Assembly (NCBI RefSeq): GCF_000003815.2
Contig: NC_049997.1
Coordinates: 2,158,484 to 2,222,483 of the forward strand
Length of the DNA: 64,000 nt
Origin: Branchiostoma floridae
Taxonomy: Eukaryota > Chordata > Leptocardii > Amphioxiformes > Branchiostomatidae
Direction: 5' to 3'
Shown here: in pieces, positions 21,805-33,469 of the stretch
How the letters are laid out: each line of letters begins with the position of its first letter
Numbering within the stretch: the first letter of the stretch is position 1
Program-made: the position numbers and the translations under genes
Notes under the pieces: model-generated
Databases searched by the model: none
What the model saw: the letters and a program-made list of their open reading frames with translations, nothing else
What the model was told of the DNA's origin: nothing

Positions 21805-24800
21805 GTAGGTATCTCTCAGTTTTTATGTAAAGATCTAGCATAAACAGAGACTAGACTTCGATGAACGTTAGACATTCAGATGGAAAGATACACAATACGA
21901 ACAACTGCACTAGCAACTGGATTGATTTAGCCAGACGTTTGAAGTAATATCCCAAGGGGTAATAGCTGAGAAAAGTTAGAAGTCCAAAAAATATTTCAGG
22001 TAATCAAAAGCTATGCATCAATACTATATGACCATATGTTATGAAATCGAGACAGAAATCCGGAAAGTGGTTGAGGCCCGCTCCCTGTAATTAGAAAACT
22101 ACTTCTCGTTTGACCACCGATTTTCAAGAATGGTTTTCACGTACAGTTAGAGAAATGCGGCAACTTGCTACTACTACAACTACAACTAGTACTATGGAAA
22201 AGTTGACGTCATGATGACGTGATATGACGCTATTATGACTCATTTTGTTTATGTCATGATGATGCAATTTAAAACATATTAACGGTGCACATTCCAGTTT
22301 ATTTGGGATCTCAATTCGAGGCTGCGCACCCCCAAGTCGGGAGGCCGTCATTTGTGGGAAATACATATAAAGCAGAAAAGTTGTGTATGGGCATGAAAGG
22401 TTCCGCCAACTTTAAGAAGGACCGGGTTTCAGTTCCTTCCACTTCTCTACTTTTTGTGATTTTTTTTTGTGGTGTGTGTGTGTCAAGTAAAAGATATGCA
22501 AGAAAATTTCAATTTTGATATGGAATTAAACCCCTCACCTGTATTTCAGTTACGACAATGATTGGTCTTGTCTAAAAGAGAATACTACAGCTATAATCAT
22601 GGTAAAATAGAAAAAAAATCTTAACGGTCGGATTTTAAAAATAACACAAGCGTTCGTAGAACTCAACCTTCGTGAAATAGGCGAGGGTGCGGTGGTTGGA
22701 GGGTGTTTTTTGTAGACATCTCAGGGGCTAGCCTTACAGAAAATGGTACGTTCGATTGGCAAAAATTATCGGAATTCTACAACTTTTTTTCGCGCCTATG
22801 TACCTGCATCATCCCTTTGAAGTGGAATAGTTTCTGGACAAGGAAAGTGTAGTGATGACACGAAGAAGAAGAAGAAGAAGTGGAATAGTTTGCGTTGACA
22901 GATTGTCATGGTATTTGGAATGCAGATAGCTTTTGTCATGGGCCGTGAGCGAGCGAGTGAGTGAGATAGCTTTGGAGATGCCTTACATAATCAATTTTTA
23001 TCATGCACATCAGGGGCTAATTTGCATAAATAATGAGGACAGCTTATATTAATAATAATAACTAGGTGTATTTTGCCAGCCAGTAGGTACCCAAATTATA
23101 CGCCTACTTCATTTCATATTAGCAGACACTCAAAGATAAGACATATTAGTCAATTCCAAGTCACCATGAGGGTTTTAGGTGATATTTGTAATAAAGTCTG
23201 AATTATGTGGAATAAAAGAATATCTAAGCCACAATAATTGATTTTTTTGAAAATTGACTAAGAAAATATTCATCTATTTGAATTCATTTGAATAGTTTAG
23301 AAACATTTTGAAAGTAACTGTACGAAATATTTTTAGAATAAATGTGAAACCTCTGTGTGATTCTTTTACACTTACAAATATTTATAAACTTTGCCAAATG
23401 GTAAAATTAGTTAATTGCCCCCATAAAAGTAAACTCTGTTGTTGCCTCTGTACATTTTTAGATTTCACTGCTGGGCACTGGTGAATCCTTTGTGGTGGGC
23501 CATTGTTGCATTGACACCCAACCATACTTTGCAAGGATGTGTGAATTGCTATCTTCCCAGCCCACTGACCCATTTACAAAATGTTACAAAAAATGGTAGA
23601 AAATGGTAAATAATAATAGAATGCTATTATAATTATTTAGAAACCATTAGAAGTATCTAATTCCACACCATGAATATTTCCAAAGTTTTACAGGACCGGG
23701 GAAATATTTATAAAATTGAAATAATGTTAAAAATATTTCTGAAGTATCAAAGTCGATTCTAGACATATAATTACAAAACTTTAAAATCACTGAGTTGTGT
23801 ACTAGTATGTCCGATTGGTAAAAATTCCCGGAATTGACAGCAAGTTTTCCGCGCGTACGCAATCGAATCATCCCTTTAGGTGGTAATAACAAGGGAAGGG
23901 TTGACGGATCAATATTGTCAATATTGACGACTTGATACATTGCATGGACGTTTCTACAAAGTGATATAATAAATTATTGCCGACTTGTTGCTTGCAACAA
24001 TGATGATGTAGCATTCTTTGTTTCACAATGCAGTCCACTACATTGTGCATCCTATATGTCTAATGTACAATCCCTATAAACAATCTCATCAATGACTACA
24101 AGTCACTGTGAAAAACAAACCCTGCTTTGTTCAACAATGTATTGTACCGGTAGTAACTGTTACATGTACAACCCTTTTAAAACGTATAATATAGGCCCCT
24201 GTAAATAATATCATCATTGCCCTTATTCATTGCCCTTAATCTACAGATTATCAAATCTTATAGGAAACATTTACACCCCATCATGTATAATGTACTGTCC
24301 CTATAGTACCATTGTCTTGTAATCATCTGGTATATCTCTATTGCGCAACTAAGACCTTTGGGGTCACTTCCTGTGGGGACGGGGCCCATGCACAACTGCA
24401 GCCCACGCTGAATGACGCAACTCCTTAATATAAACCACTATTGCGCAATCGCCATACTTATCACATTACACACTTTTTTCAAGTACAAACATCCCCTGCA
24501 AAACCGTCAGAAGCCACTAGGCAAAAAAAAAACGCCTCGTACGTTTCTTCTCCTTCTCAAGAGCTACCCACATACCAAATATCAGATCAATCTGTTTTGG
24601 CGTTTTGGAGTTTTTCTGTCCACAGACACAGTGTAGAAGGTTTCTACACATACCTTTTGTATTATGCAAATTACCACCTAATTTGCATAACAAGCATACA
24701 ATTATTTACATCATTACGTAAGCTATCTGCATACCTACAGTCATTAACATCCATCAACCCCTTCTCGCATTATTCCTTCTCAAACCCTAAAACAAGAATT

Positions 24801-25168
24801 ACTTTCACCGCCCCTGCGAAATCCCTAGGTGACCAAAACTTACACACCTTACTATGCTTTTACACAGCTACCTACCACTTAAAAATCATCACCCAAACAA
24901 GTCCCAAACAAAAAATAGCAAAACTGTAAGATCCGCTGCAGTGCCATAACACAATATTTTTAGCAAAATCACATCACTTTTTACGCATTTCAGCCATGCC
25001 AGCATTGAATGCCTTTGTTCATCTGAAATTATGATTATGAAAAATCTGAACTCAAACCCACAACATTGAGACCACTGTCGCGGAAGAATTAGTGTGTGCA
25101 ACGTTAAGAGCCTATGGATTCATAGGCCTTTTCTTAAAATAAAGGACCCTTTTCCAAATTCTTTCCAG
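21805..25168. other. Long intron with repeat fragments
   Basis: The intron between the two parts of CUB3 contains a TGACGTCATGATGACGTGAT stretch near 22203, a GAA microsatellite near 22862, an octamer-palindrome copy at about 22885-23050, and a diverged copy of the same family at about 24480-24960 (ATTATGCAAATTACCACCTA and AATTTGCATAAC). No other exon was found. Confidence 0.55.
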
Positions 25169-25279
25169 GATCTGGAGAAGACATTCCACAAGAAGTCTTA
25201 TTTACGTACAACGTAGTCCATTTAGCCTTTGAGACGGATAGCAGTTTCACTGATGGCGGCTTCATGATCCACTTTGAGG
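25169..25279 (+). CDS. Mosaic gene exon 7: CUB3, second part
   Basis: Acceptor AATTCTTTCCAG, donor GAGG/GTAATG, 111 bases, phase 1 to 1. The peptide GSGEDIPQEVLFTYNVVHLA followed by TDGGFMIHFEG ends the third CUB domain. It again has no cysteine. Confidence 0.85.
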
Positions 25280-25764
25280 GTAATGAATTATGCTTGTTTA
25301 CTATATTTATGTTTCAGTACAGAAGATTAAAAAAAACATAGCAATAGAGTTGAAGCAGTTTGAAATACTTAGTATAGAGCCGCTGGGAAGGTAGTGCTAT
25401 ATATAGTAGTAAATTATTTATTATCTTTATCAATTTGGTGTAATGTGAGAATTTCTACTGAGAGAAAAAAAAGGTAAATTGCCTAAACGTAGCTTTCACT
25501 ATTAGCATAATGAAAAGGCTTTGATTGGATAGAGACATGAGGGGTGAGTTGGGGTCAGGCGATCCGCAACCGCAAAAATTTATTTCATTGTACACATTCC
25601 TATCATTACTATCATTAATTGTTAGTCATTCAATAAAAGATATATATATATCTTCTCACGAAATGTACGTGTACAATGCATCTTTTCTATTGGTTTTATT
25701 TGTGTATTTTTGAATGATAGGACAATACATTAAAAGCGGGTATCTCTTCTCTTCTGGGATTCAG

Positions 25765-25959
25765 CATTTGATTTGGTAAGTGTTCAGTGCCCAGACCCTG
25801 GCGTTCCCACCAACGGCTACAGGACTGGAGACAGTTTCGAAGTGAATGCTATGGTTTCATTTGGCTGTGATGTCGGCTACATTTTGTTAGGCCAGGAAAG
25901 ACTTACGTGCATTGTTGGTAATGGGATACACTGGAACTTAAACGTTCCAAGCTGTGAAG
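25765..25959 (+). CDS. Mosaic gene exon 8: Sushi (CCP) domain
   Basis: Acceptor TTCTGGGATTCAG, donor GTGAAG/GTAGGA, 195 bases, phase 1 to 1. One complete complement-control-protein module with four cysteines: VQCPDPGVPTNGYRTGDSF, VSFGCDVGYILLGQERLTC and NVPSCE, with the typical W (HWNLNVPSC) before the last cysteine. Such modules mediate protein contacts in complement and adhesion proteins. Here it separates the duplicated CUB trio from a different pair of CUBs. Confidence 0.92.
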
Positions 25960-26130
25960 GTAGGACTTTTATTTTTAATTTTGTAAAATATTCTATACTT
26001 CACATTTATCAATATACCAAAGTCGACAATAAATTTAAACTAATTTAGGCATTTATGTTACCATGTTAACAATTCAACATTTCATATTCCGTTCGCATAA
26101 AAGAGCCTACGCATGCGTGCGTAGCTACAG

Positions 26131-26218
26131 GGGGACGTTATTTGTACGAAGAGGAGGGAGAAATTCTGCCTCCACTTGATGTACTGACTGGGATGTACCA
26201 AACTAACGTTTTTTGCAG
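26131..26218 (+). CDS. Mosaic gene exon 9: CUB4, first part
   Basis: The sequence GGRYLYEEEGEILPPLDVLT followed by YQTNVFC sits between a TACAG acceptor and a TGCAG/GTACAA donor, entering in phase 1 and leaving in phase 2. The split codon AG/C then joins to WIIVADQEK of the next exon, giving the CUB pattern ...C-S-W-I-I. An alternative acceptor six bases upstream (GTAG at 26124) keeps the same frame. The usual first cysteine of CUB is absent. The exon is short and supported by phase and pattern, not by homology search. Confidence 0.65.
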
Positions 26219-26539
26219 GTACAATCCCCCACAATATAGTATTACAATTTCATTTTAGACATGAAAGAATCCCACATAGAAGTTAATCGGGATAAATCCT
26301 TTCATATTTTAAAGAAATAGGGTATTTTTTTAATTCTGTAAATTTTATGATTTGCTAATCTGTCTTTGCGGACCATGTTTTTAGCATCGTACGTGACGCG
26401 TCAAATATTTATCAAATTATAACATGCAGAAAATAATATATTTGTTTTAACGTCAACTTCGTAGATATTAACTGTTTCTTAACAACGTCAATTTGACACT
26501 TTCCAAACTCACACTTAAAGGATAATTTTCTTTGTCTAG

Positions 26540-26652
26540 CTGGATAATAGTGGCAGATCAAGAAAAAGTTGTCGTCTTGGAGTTTTTAGAATTCGACATA
26601 CAGTATGAGGAAAGATGCAGATACGATATGCTTCAGATAGAAGACAATTTCA
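26540..26652 (+). CDS. Mosaic gene exon 10: CUB4, middle part
   Basis: Acceptor CTTTGTCTAG, donor TTTCA/GTACGT, 113 bases, phase 2 to 1. The peptide WIIVADQEKVVVLEFLEFDI followed by YEERCRYDMLQIEDN matches the core strands of a CUB domain, with the third CUB cysteine (ERCRYD) in place. Confidence 0.8.
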
Positions 26653-27033
26653 GTACGTTGGTCGCATACTTCGTTATATACGTTTTCTAGGTACACTTTG
26701 CATTTTACTGGATATTTAACTATCAGGATTCCTACAAGTGTAAAAAAAAATAAGCTGTAGATGCATAAGTTTAATTTTTCATACATGTTACAGCTGCATA
26801 TCTATAATAATGATACTGCTACCTGTCTTGTAATTCGAATTGATGTCTGGTATTAAAAAAACATATAAAGTATATATATGACATATCATGTGTACGAAAA
26901 CGTTAAACGTGCTTATCAATGTTTATACCGGAAACATGTGCGCTTATCAATGTTTATGAAGGAAATATTTTACCTTCGATAGATAAAGATGCTTTACGTT
27001 TTTGTTTGGCCATTTTTATACTTTGTTGCTCAG

Positions 27034-27180
27034 GATTCTACCAAACATTCTGCGGCTGGTCCCAGCCTCCCGTGTACGTCTCGATGTCACCACTCTTGGG
27101 GATTTACTTTCGCAGTGATGCAGCCGTGACAGCAACTGGTTTTAAAATTCATTACTACCTACAGGACAAGTCTGAAGACG
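27034..27180 (+). CDS. Mosaic gene exon 11: CUB4, last part
   Basis: Acceptor TTTGTTGCTCAG, donor AGACG/GTGTGT, 147 bases, phase 1 to 1. The peptide RFYQTFCGWSQPPVYVSMS, then IYFRSDAAVTATGFKIHYY, completes CUB4 with the fourth cysteine (TFCGW). CUB4 therefore keeps the second disulfide pair that CUB1-3 lack. Confidence 0.85.
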
Positions 27181-28217
27181 GTGTGTTAGAAGCGTTTCTA
27201 TCTTTTGTCACAAAGTTATTCCCTGGCATTTGTCAGTGGAAAACTAGAAAGAGCTCGGAAGTAAATACTACAAGTTTTAACCTCCTCCCTCCCCGTTCAA
27301 CAGTTAAGTGTTCCCAAATCACTCCAAGTGTAAAATGTGGACATTTTATGAATAAATTCTCTCCAAATAAGTGAACTAGTAGAAAGGTCTACATTTGGTC
27401 GGAAGCAAATGCATGTAGCTCATTTCCATTGCCAATTCAATTACATTTATATATGAACAGTTCTAATCTTGCACTATCACACTGTTTTAGATATAGATTT
27501 AAGAAAGTGTCACCCGTGCAGGAATAATCTCTTGTAGTGATACCCTAAGTAAATTGAAACAGTCTAAGAGCACTTTTGCTATAAATAGACATATATGTAT
27601 CACCCAACAGTCCAAAAAAAATTCCACTGTGCAAGAATTAACTCTTCCAGTGCACCTCGTGTAGAAAGGTGAGATATACAAGTACAGGAACCTCTAAGCA
27701 AAAAAAAAAGAAATAACTCATCCCCCCCTCCCCCGTCCAAAAGTATATTTGAAAAATTTCCGTCTCAGTTTTGCATTCAATATGGCAACATTTCACCTTC
27801 ACTTTTTACACATATCTTAAGTGCAACCATTTATGAAACTTCAAGTAATTTTGTCGTTATTCTTGCGTACATGGGGCAAAATATACATTTTTGCATAAAT
27901 ATTACCACAAAATGCAGGAACGACAGAATTTAAACAATATGATATAATAATCTGTATATATATATGTATAATATATACAATATATATATAACAGTCACCC
28001 TGACCGCCCTCCTCATAAATTAAACAGTTTGTATAAAACTATAAGCTTACCCTTATGTATGCGGGACCTCGTTTGAAAACTGAAAGGCCTATTTTCTGAT
28101 TCAATTTGGCTGACAGCTAGTTTTGGTGGTACGTCCACATAAACTCAGAGTGACGGTTGAGAAAGCAGCACTTGGCCTATGCGAATAGAAAATAACGTAA
28201 AATGGTCCCCTTTCCAG
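27181..28217. other. Intron with a short dispersed repeat
   Basis: Near 27375-27440 is a copy of the family with TAGAAAGGTCTACATTTG and GCAAATGC; the rest is AT-rich with a TATATA stretch near 27955-27990. No exon was seen. Confidence 0.5.
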
Positions 28218-28584
28218 ATCGGCAAGGATACCAAAGGATACACCACCTGTCGGGAGATACTGGCGAGTTCTCCTCCATGAACTACCCGCACTACCCCTAC
28301 CGTAACCACGTGTTTCAACGGTGGAACATCACCGTTGATGTACACAAAGCTGTCAAACTGACGTTTTTGGTCTTGGATGTGGAGTACACCGAGGGTTGTG
28401 TACATGACTATGTATTAGTCTTTGACTACTACGAGCACTTTTTTTTTCTGTGCCCCCTGTGCCCACCACTTGACCAGCACTATAACCTCAACTGAACACA
28501 GCCTTGATGTACTTTTCGTCACAGACTTTAAGATTCGCAAAGCTGGATTTTTGGCACGCTATGAAGCAGTGGACAAAAATCAAG
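28218..28584 (+). CDS. Mosaic gene exon 12: CUB5 in a single exon, with frameshift
   Basis: Acceptor TCCCCTTTCCAG, donor TCAAG/GTATAG, phase 1 to 1 only if one base is ignored. The first part codes DRQGYQRIHHLSGDTGEFSS, NYPHYPYRNH and EGCVHDYVLVFDYYEHF. The second part, in another frame, codes APCAHHLTSTITSTEHSLDV and FKIRKAGFLARYEAV, a perfect CUB ending. The switch falls in a run of nine T at 28439-28447; removing one T restores the domain and the exit phase. A sequencing or assembly indel is the simplest explanation. CUB5 lacks the first cysteine pair (FQRW instead of C-x-W) but has the second. Confidence 0.8.
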
Positions 28585-28828
28585 GTATAGTTATATTATA
28601 CACAAAGTCTTCCCCAGCTTTAAAATAGAAATATTATATATAATGTAGGATATGTCTAAATCCAAGATAAGTATTTGATGAAACCTAGGTGACTTTTATA
28701 GGAAGTATTCGTGTCTGTTAATTTTTTTCCAGTCAAGTGTGGATAAACATATACGTCCAGCCATGGTCTACAACAGAATACTAGTATACAGAATAGTTTT
28801 AAATTATTCATTTTTGTTTACAATATAG

Positions 28829-28990
28829 GAAATTCTCCTCCTGACTTTCTGGCTTCTAGATCTGATTGGCTCTTTGTCAGCGACAAGATCAAACAAATCA
28901 GCATCAGTGACTCAACTAATCAGGTTTGGGCTCTCGATGAAGATGGCACGCCTCTGCGACGCACAAATGTTACCAAAATAAATCCTCAAG
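28829..28990 (+). CDS. Mosaic gene exon 13: tectonin repeat 1
   Basis: Acceptor ACAATATAG, donor TCAAG/GTAAAC, 162 bases, phase 1 to 1. The peptide SDWLFVSDKIKQISISD, then NQVWALDEDGTPLRRTNV, shows the tectonin pattern W-x-x-V......-I-S-(V/I)......VWAL-x-x-D-G....R. Tectonin repeats form beta-propeller lectins such as tachylectin-1 and fish-egg lectin. Confidence 0.85.
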
Positions 28991-29474
28991 GTAAACAGAT
29001 TAAGTAGCAAACATGATAATTGTACGTAAACAGTAAAGTTTTTTGCCAAACAGACATTTAAGTGACTTAACCATGATCAGCCCGGGGGGGGGGGGATATT
29101 TCAATATCATTTGCGATTATTTGTTGTAAAAAAATTATTATTTTTTAATTCAAAGTGGTGGTGGTGGCGGAACACAACTGATATCTTAGATATTGATGAC
29201 GTCATTTTAGGTCATAATTTGTAAGTCGTGGAGGTTGCTATTGGAAAGACAAGTCGTAACAAACATTATTATTCTGTTATCTGTGCTTGCTGTTACAATT
29301 TTGTGGACTACCTCGAAGTTTCATCGGAATACCCATTGTTCATGGTGCCAGCCGAATATTCTCTCTTTGCAGCCAGGGGCTGAATTGCGAGGATCTTACA
29401 AAAGGCGGGGCTAAGTCGCAAGGGTCTGAAATGGCAGTCTGTATAAAGCGCCTAATGACCTCAATACGACAGTA

Positions 29475-29724
29475 ATTGCCTCAGTTTCGTTCAGGGACTG
29501 TACGTTTCGAGGTGTGGCTCTCTCGAAACACAGGACCTCCATTTAACGTCCTACCTGAGCGAAGGCCCTAGCCGAAGCTAGATACGCATTTTCACCTGAG
29601 AAAAGTTAGGAAAGGTGTGTAAAGTGTCTTCACAAGGGCAAAAAATCGGTGACACGGCAGGATTCGAACTTGAGGCCTCTCGGTCCTGAGCCAAACACGC
29701 TGCCGCTGCGCCACGCGATCTCCT
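29475..29724 (-). mobile_element. tRNA-derived SINE, copy 1
   Basis: On the minus strand a tRNA-like head contains an A box (TGGCGCAGCGG, complement of 29703-29713) and a B box (GTTCGAATCC, complement of 29660-29669), followed by a body shared with the copy at 42000-42172 (TTTCACCTGAG, GTAAAGTG). The acceptor-stem 3' half is not conserved, so it is not a working tRNA gene. Confidence 0.7.
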
Positions 29725-30379
29725 AAAAGTGTCCTTAACCAAACGCACTTACATTCAAAGCTCGCTGCAGACCGGTGTGAAAAGCCAGATCAGCCATTTT
29801 CGAACTTGACCTGTCTTTTCATAAACGCTACATGCCAACTTATATCATTGATGTCCATCATTATCACCTCGAGTTATCTTGTTTACAGCCAAACGCACTT
29901 ACGTACAAAGCCAACTAACAACAACTCAACTGCTTGGAGAACTGACATGTATTTTGACATTATCTACTAATATCTGCTCGAACGTTATGTCCTAACTTAC
30001 ATCTGTTCGTACATTGCCTCTTCACATTTGCTTCGATATTACCTCACATCTTCTTGGAGATTACCTCCTCCTTCTGAGCTGACCCAACCATGCCACAACT
30101 GTGAGCCAGCACATATGGCTAGGGTACTGATACCTCCTCGTGCCCTGCTGTGGCCTTGAGATGCACAATCCAATGTAGTACATATGGGTCCAACTAATAC
30201 ATTGAGGCTCAATGACATCACAGAATATCTTAATTAATTGGGTTAAAATAAATCCGCATAAATATACATGCATTTAATTGTGTACATCTTTGCCTAAGCT
30301 ACCTGCATGCCTAAAATAGTGCCAATCTGGCCCAGTTACACTGTACATTGACTGCTAAAAGCACACCAAAAGTACCTAT

Positions 30380-33100
30380 ATGGCATTACAGACTATTAAT
30401 CCTCCTCGGTTAAGTTTTTGTACCCTCTCAGTTAGTAACATCATCGTTAGATTACTGTTTTTCACCCATAAGGACCGACCCAAGGATTATAAACGAGAAT
30501 TCACCTTTGCCACAGACAAAACCCACACTGATCTTCTGCACTTACCGACCTCCGGGATCATCAATACAAATTCTAAACGACGTCATACTTTCAGTCGACA
30601 GAGCAACAGACTCAAACCATGAGGTCTTCATTCTAGGAGACTTTAACATCGACTGGTCCAACCCACTGTGCCCCCTGAGGGAGAAGCTGGCTTAATTAAG
30701 CAGCAGTAAGGAGTAACCTTCTTCAGTCTGTGAAAGGACCCACGAGGATAGGTGCGAACAATAGAGATCAAAGAACAGAAACATGTATTGATCTAGTCTT
30801 CACCAACTGCGGGGAGAGATGTACACCAGCGAAGTCGGCTCCCGTGGGGTTCTCTGACCACAACATAACATAGACAACCAGGAAAACCAAGGTTCAAAAG
30901 GGACAACCTCGTGTAGTTGTGAGGAGAATGTACGGGAAGTTCGACCCCGAAGATTTCCAGCGTGACATCGAAATCGCAACCTGGCACCTGGTGTACAATG
31001 AATCCGGTGTAAACATGGCACTTCATGTCCTCACATATTTGCTCAGCGACATCGCAGACAGCCATGCGCCAGTAAAGAAGCGAACAGTGAGGTCCAACTC
31101 AGCACCCGACGAGCTGAGGGAAGTGATGCATCTTAGGGACGAAGCGAAGAGGGAATCCATCTCCTCGTGTTTGGAATCAGATGCACCTGTTTACAAAAAA
31201 CTCAGAAATGCTGCTATTAAACTTTAAAGAGCCAAACTTGAAGAAGCTAAATGTGACACCAGGTCGCTGTGGAAAACACTGAACGGTATGCTGGGTAAAG
31301 GTCAAAGTCAGCCATCTTGTGCAGTCGAACAGGATGGTGTGTACCTTACCAAAGCAGAAGATATAGCAGAGTACTTCAATCACTTCTTCACCCGAAAAGT
31401 GGAATCACTGCGAAGTGGCCTAAATACACGGATCAGTGACAACTTACTAACCTTGATAAAGACGAAGATCATGGAAAACAAAAACTTCACCTTTGAGCTC
31501 AGTCCTGTGCACGCTGAAGAAGTGCATACACTGTTGTTGGCTCTACCTGATGGGAAAGCTGTGGGGTTGGATATCGTGGACAATAAGCTGCTAAGACTAG
31601 CTGCTAAGACTAGCTGCCAACTACATAGCTCAACCTCTAAGTTACATCATAAACCTGTCCTTCACTACGTCTGTTTACCCGTCTGAGTGGAAGAAAGCCA
31701 AAGTGATTCCCCTACCCAAGTCTGCGACTACCCGCTTATGTTGATCGAATGCTAGAGCAATCCGCCTACTATCAGCTATAAGCAAAATAGCTGAACGAAT
31801 CGTACACAACCAAATTTCCACATATTTTCTCCAGAACTCTCTCATCTCAACCCACAAACATGGCTTCAGGAAGAATCACTCTACATCTACAGCACTCCTG
31901 CAAATTGTAGATGATTGGATCCGTAATATTGACCAGGGGAATCTGAAGGAGCTATCTTCATGGACTTTTCTGCTGCATTTGATCTGGTAGATCACGATTA
32001 TCTTCTCAGAAAACTACAATGCTATGGATTCAGCAAGTCTGCAGTTAAATGGATGGAGAGTTACCTCTCTCATCGTTTGCAGTGTGTTTTCTACGATGGT
32101 TCCAATTCTTCCTTTAGGGAAATTACATGTGGAGAACCACAAGGAAGTTGCCTTGGAACCATCCTTTTTAGCATCTTCACCAATGATCTGCCACTAGCTA
32201 CAAAGGAGGCTACCTCAGTTATGTAGGCAGATGATACGTCAGGCTACACATGTGCACCGTCGATCTCAATAAGCATTTCCACCCTGCAGAAGGAGGCTGA
32301 CCTCATAAGCGACTGGGTTCTAATGAACAGACTATTTCTCAACGCCTCTAAAACAAAGACAATCGTAGTTGGAAGTAAACCAAAAATGAAAAAAAAACAT
32401 GTACTTACCTTACATTTGAAAGGCCGGATCATCCAACAAGTCAAAGAAATAAAATCCCTAGGCAGTACACTTGATGAGTGCCTTACGTGGGGCAAACATA
32501 CCAAAGTGACTGCAAAGAAAATGGCCTGCTCCATTGGAATGGTCAAGAAATGCGCCACCTACCTTGACCCCTCACTGCGTAAGAGAAGCTCTTACGCTAT
32601 CGCACCTTGATTACTGCTCCCCAGTCTGGTCCGCCGACTCACAGAAGAACATTGAACTTCAAGTCATGCAAAACAAAGCAGCACAACTGGTTCTGAACTG
32701 TGATTTCAAAACCCCGGTACAACAGCTACACACGTCTCTGTCATGGCAAACTGTTAAACAAAGGTTACTAGCCCACACTATATGTCTCGGTTCCATAGGA
32801 TCGTCACAACACAGCAACCTGCAGTTCTCTACACCCACCTGAATCCGGTCACACACTACAGGACACGTTATGCCACACATCAAACATACAGACTACCAAA
32901 ACCAAGGACTAACGCTATGAAGAGAACTTTTACATATGGAACGACTTTCATTGTAATTGATTGTATGTACTGATGGGTTTGCACTGTATATTATTGTATC
33001 TGTATGTGTTACGTTGTCATTTGTGTATTTTAAGTCCAGGAAGACTAGCATTGAAGTATGTTTGTATCTCTCTGCTAATGGACGAAATTAAGCCTCTAAA
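30380..33100 (+). mobile_element. Degenerate LINE: endonuclease and reverse transcriptase remnants
   Basis: Plus-strand fragments in changing frames code, in order: an endonuclease piece (LIFCTYRPPGSS, then FILGDFNIDW near 30630), a linker, RT palm motifs (MDFSAAFDLVDHDYLLRKL, CGEPQGSCLGTILFSIFTND at about 32130-32190), a broken catalytic motif (stop codon just before ADDT at 32223-32235) and a thumb part (NASKTKTIVVG, IKSLGSTLDECLTWGKHT). Frameshifts and stops show the element is dead. The motif set fits the Jockey/CR1/L2 group. It fills the intron between tectonin repeats 1 and 2. Confidence 0.85.
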
Positions 33101-33469
33101 GCCTCTATCTTAATACCAGCCGTATTGACATACTTGCACAAATGCGTTTCACGGCAGTTGACATGCCAGGCTATCACTTAAAGATAATTTGTATACCTTC
33201 ACTTTTTACTTCTTTACATAATCATAAATTCCCTACCCCCACTTTTCCATTCGACAATATGTATAACTAATTGATTAACCACCCCATCACCACAAACTTT
33301 TAAATCTGGCATATACCCAATGTAACTGATATCATCCTGATGTCTCGTGCACAAGAGTGTCACTGAAAACACATTTCAATTTAATGCCTCAAGGGGTGAC
33401 ATAACACTGGCATGTATATTTCAATCTCATATCCTTACTTTCATGCCTTTACTACAAATGCATGTCATT

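Noticed and set aside
24412-24929. Overlapping 74- and 162-codon plus-strand frames as an extra exon
   Set aside because: The sequence is a diverged copy of the octamer-palindrome repeat; no cysteine or domain pattern and no matching splice phases.
29640-29724. A functional tRNA gene
   Set aside because: The A and B boxes are present, but the acceptor stem is not closed and the body is shared with another SINE copy.
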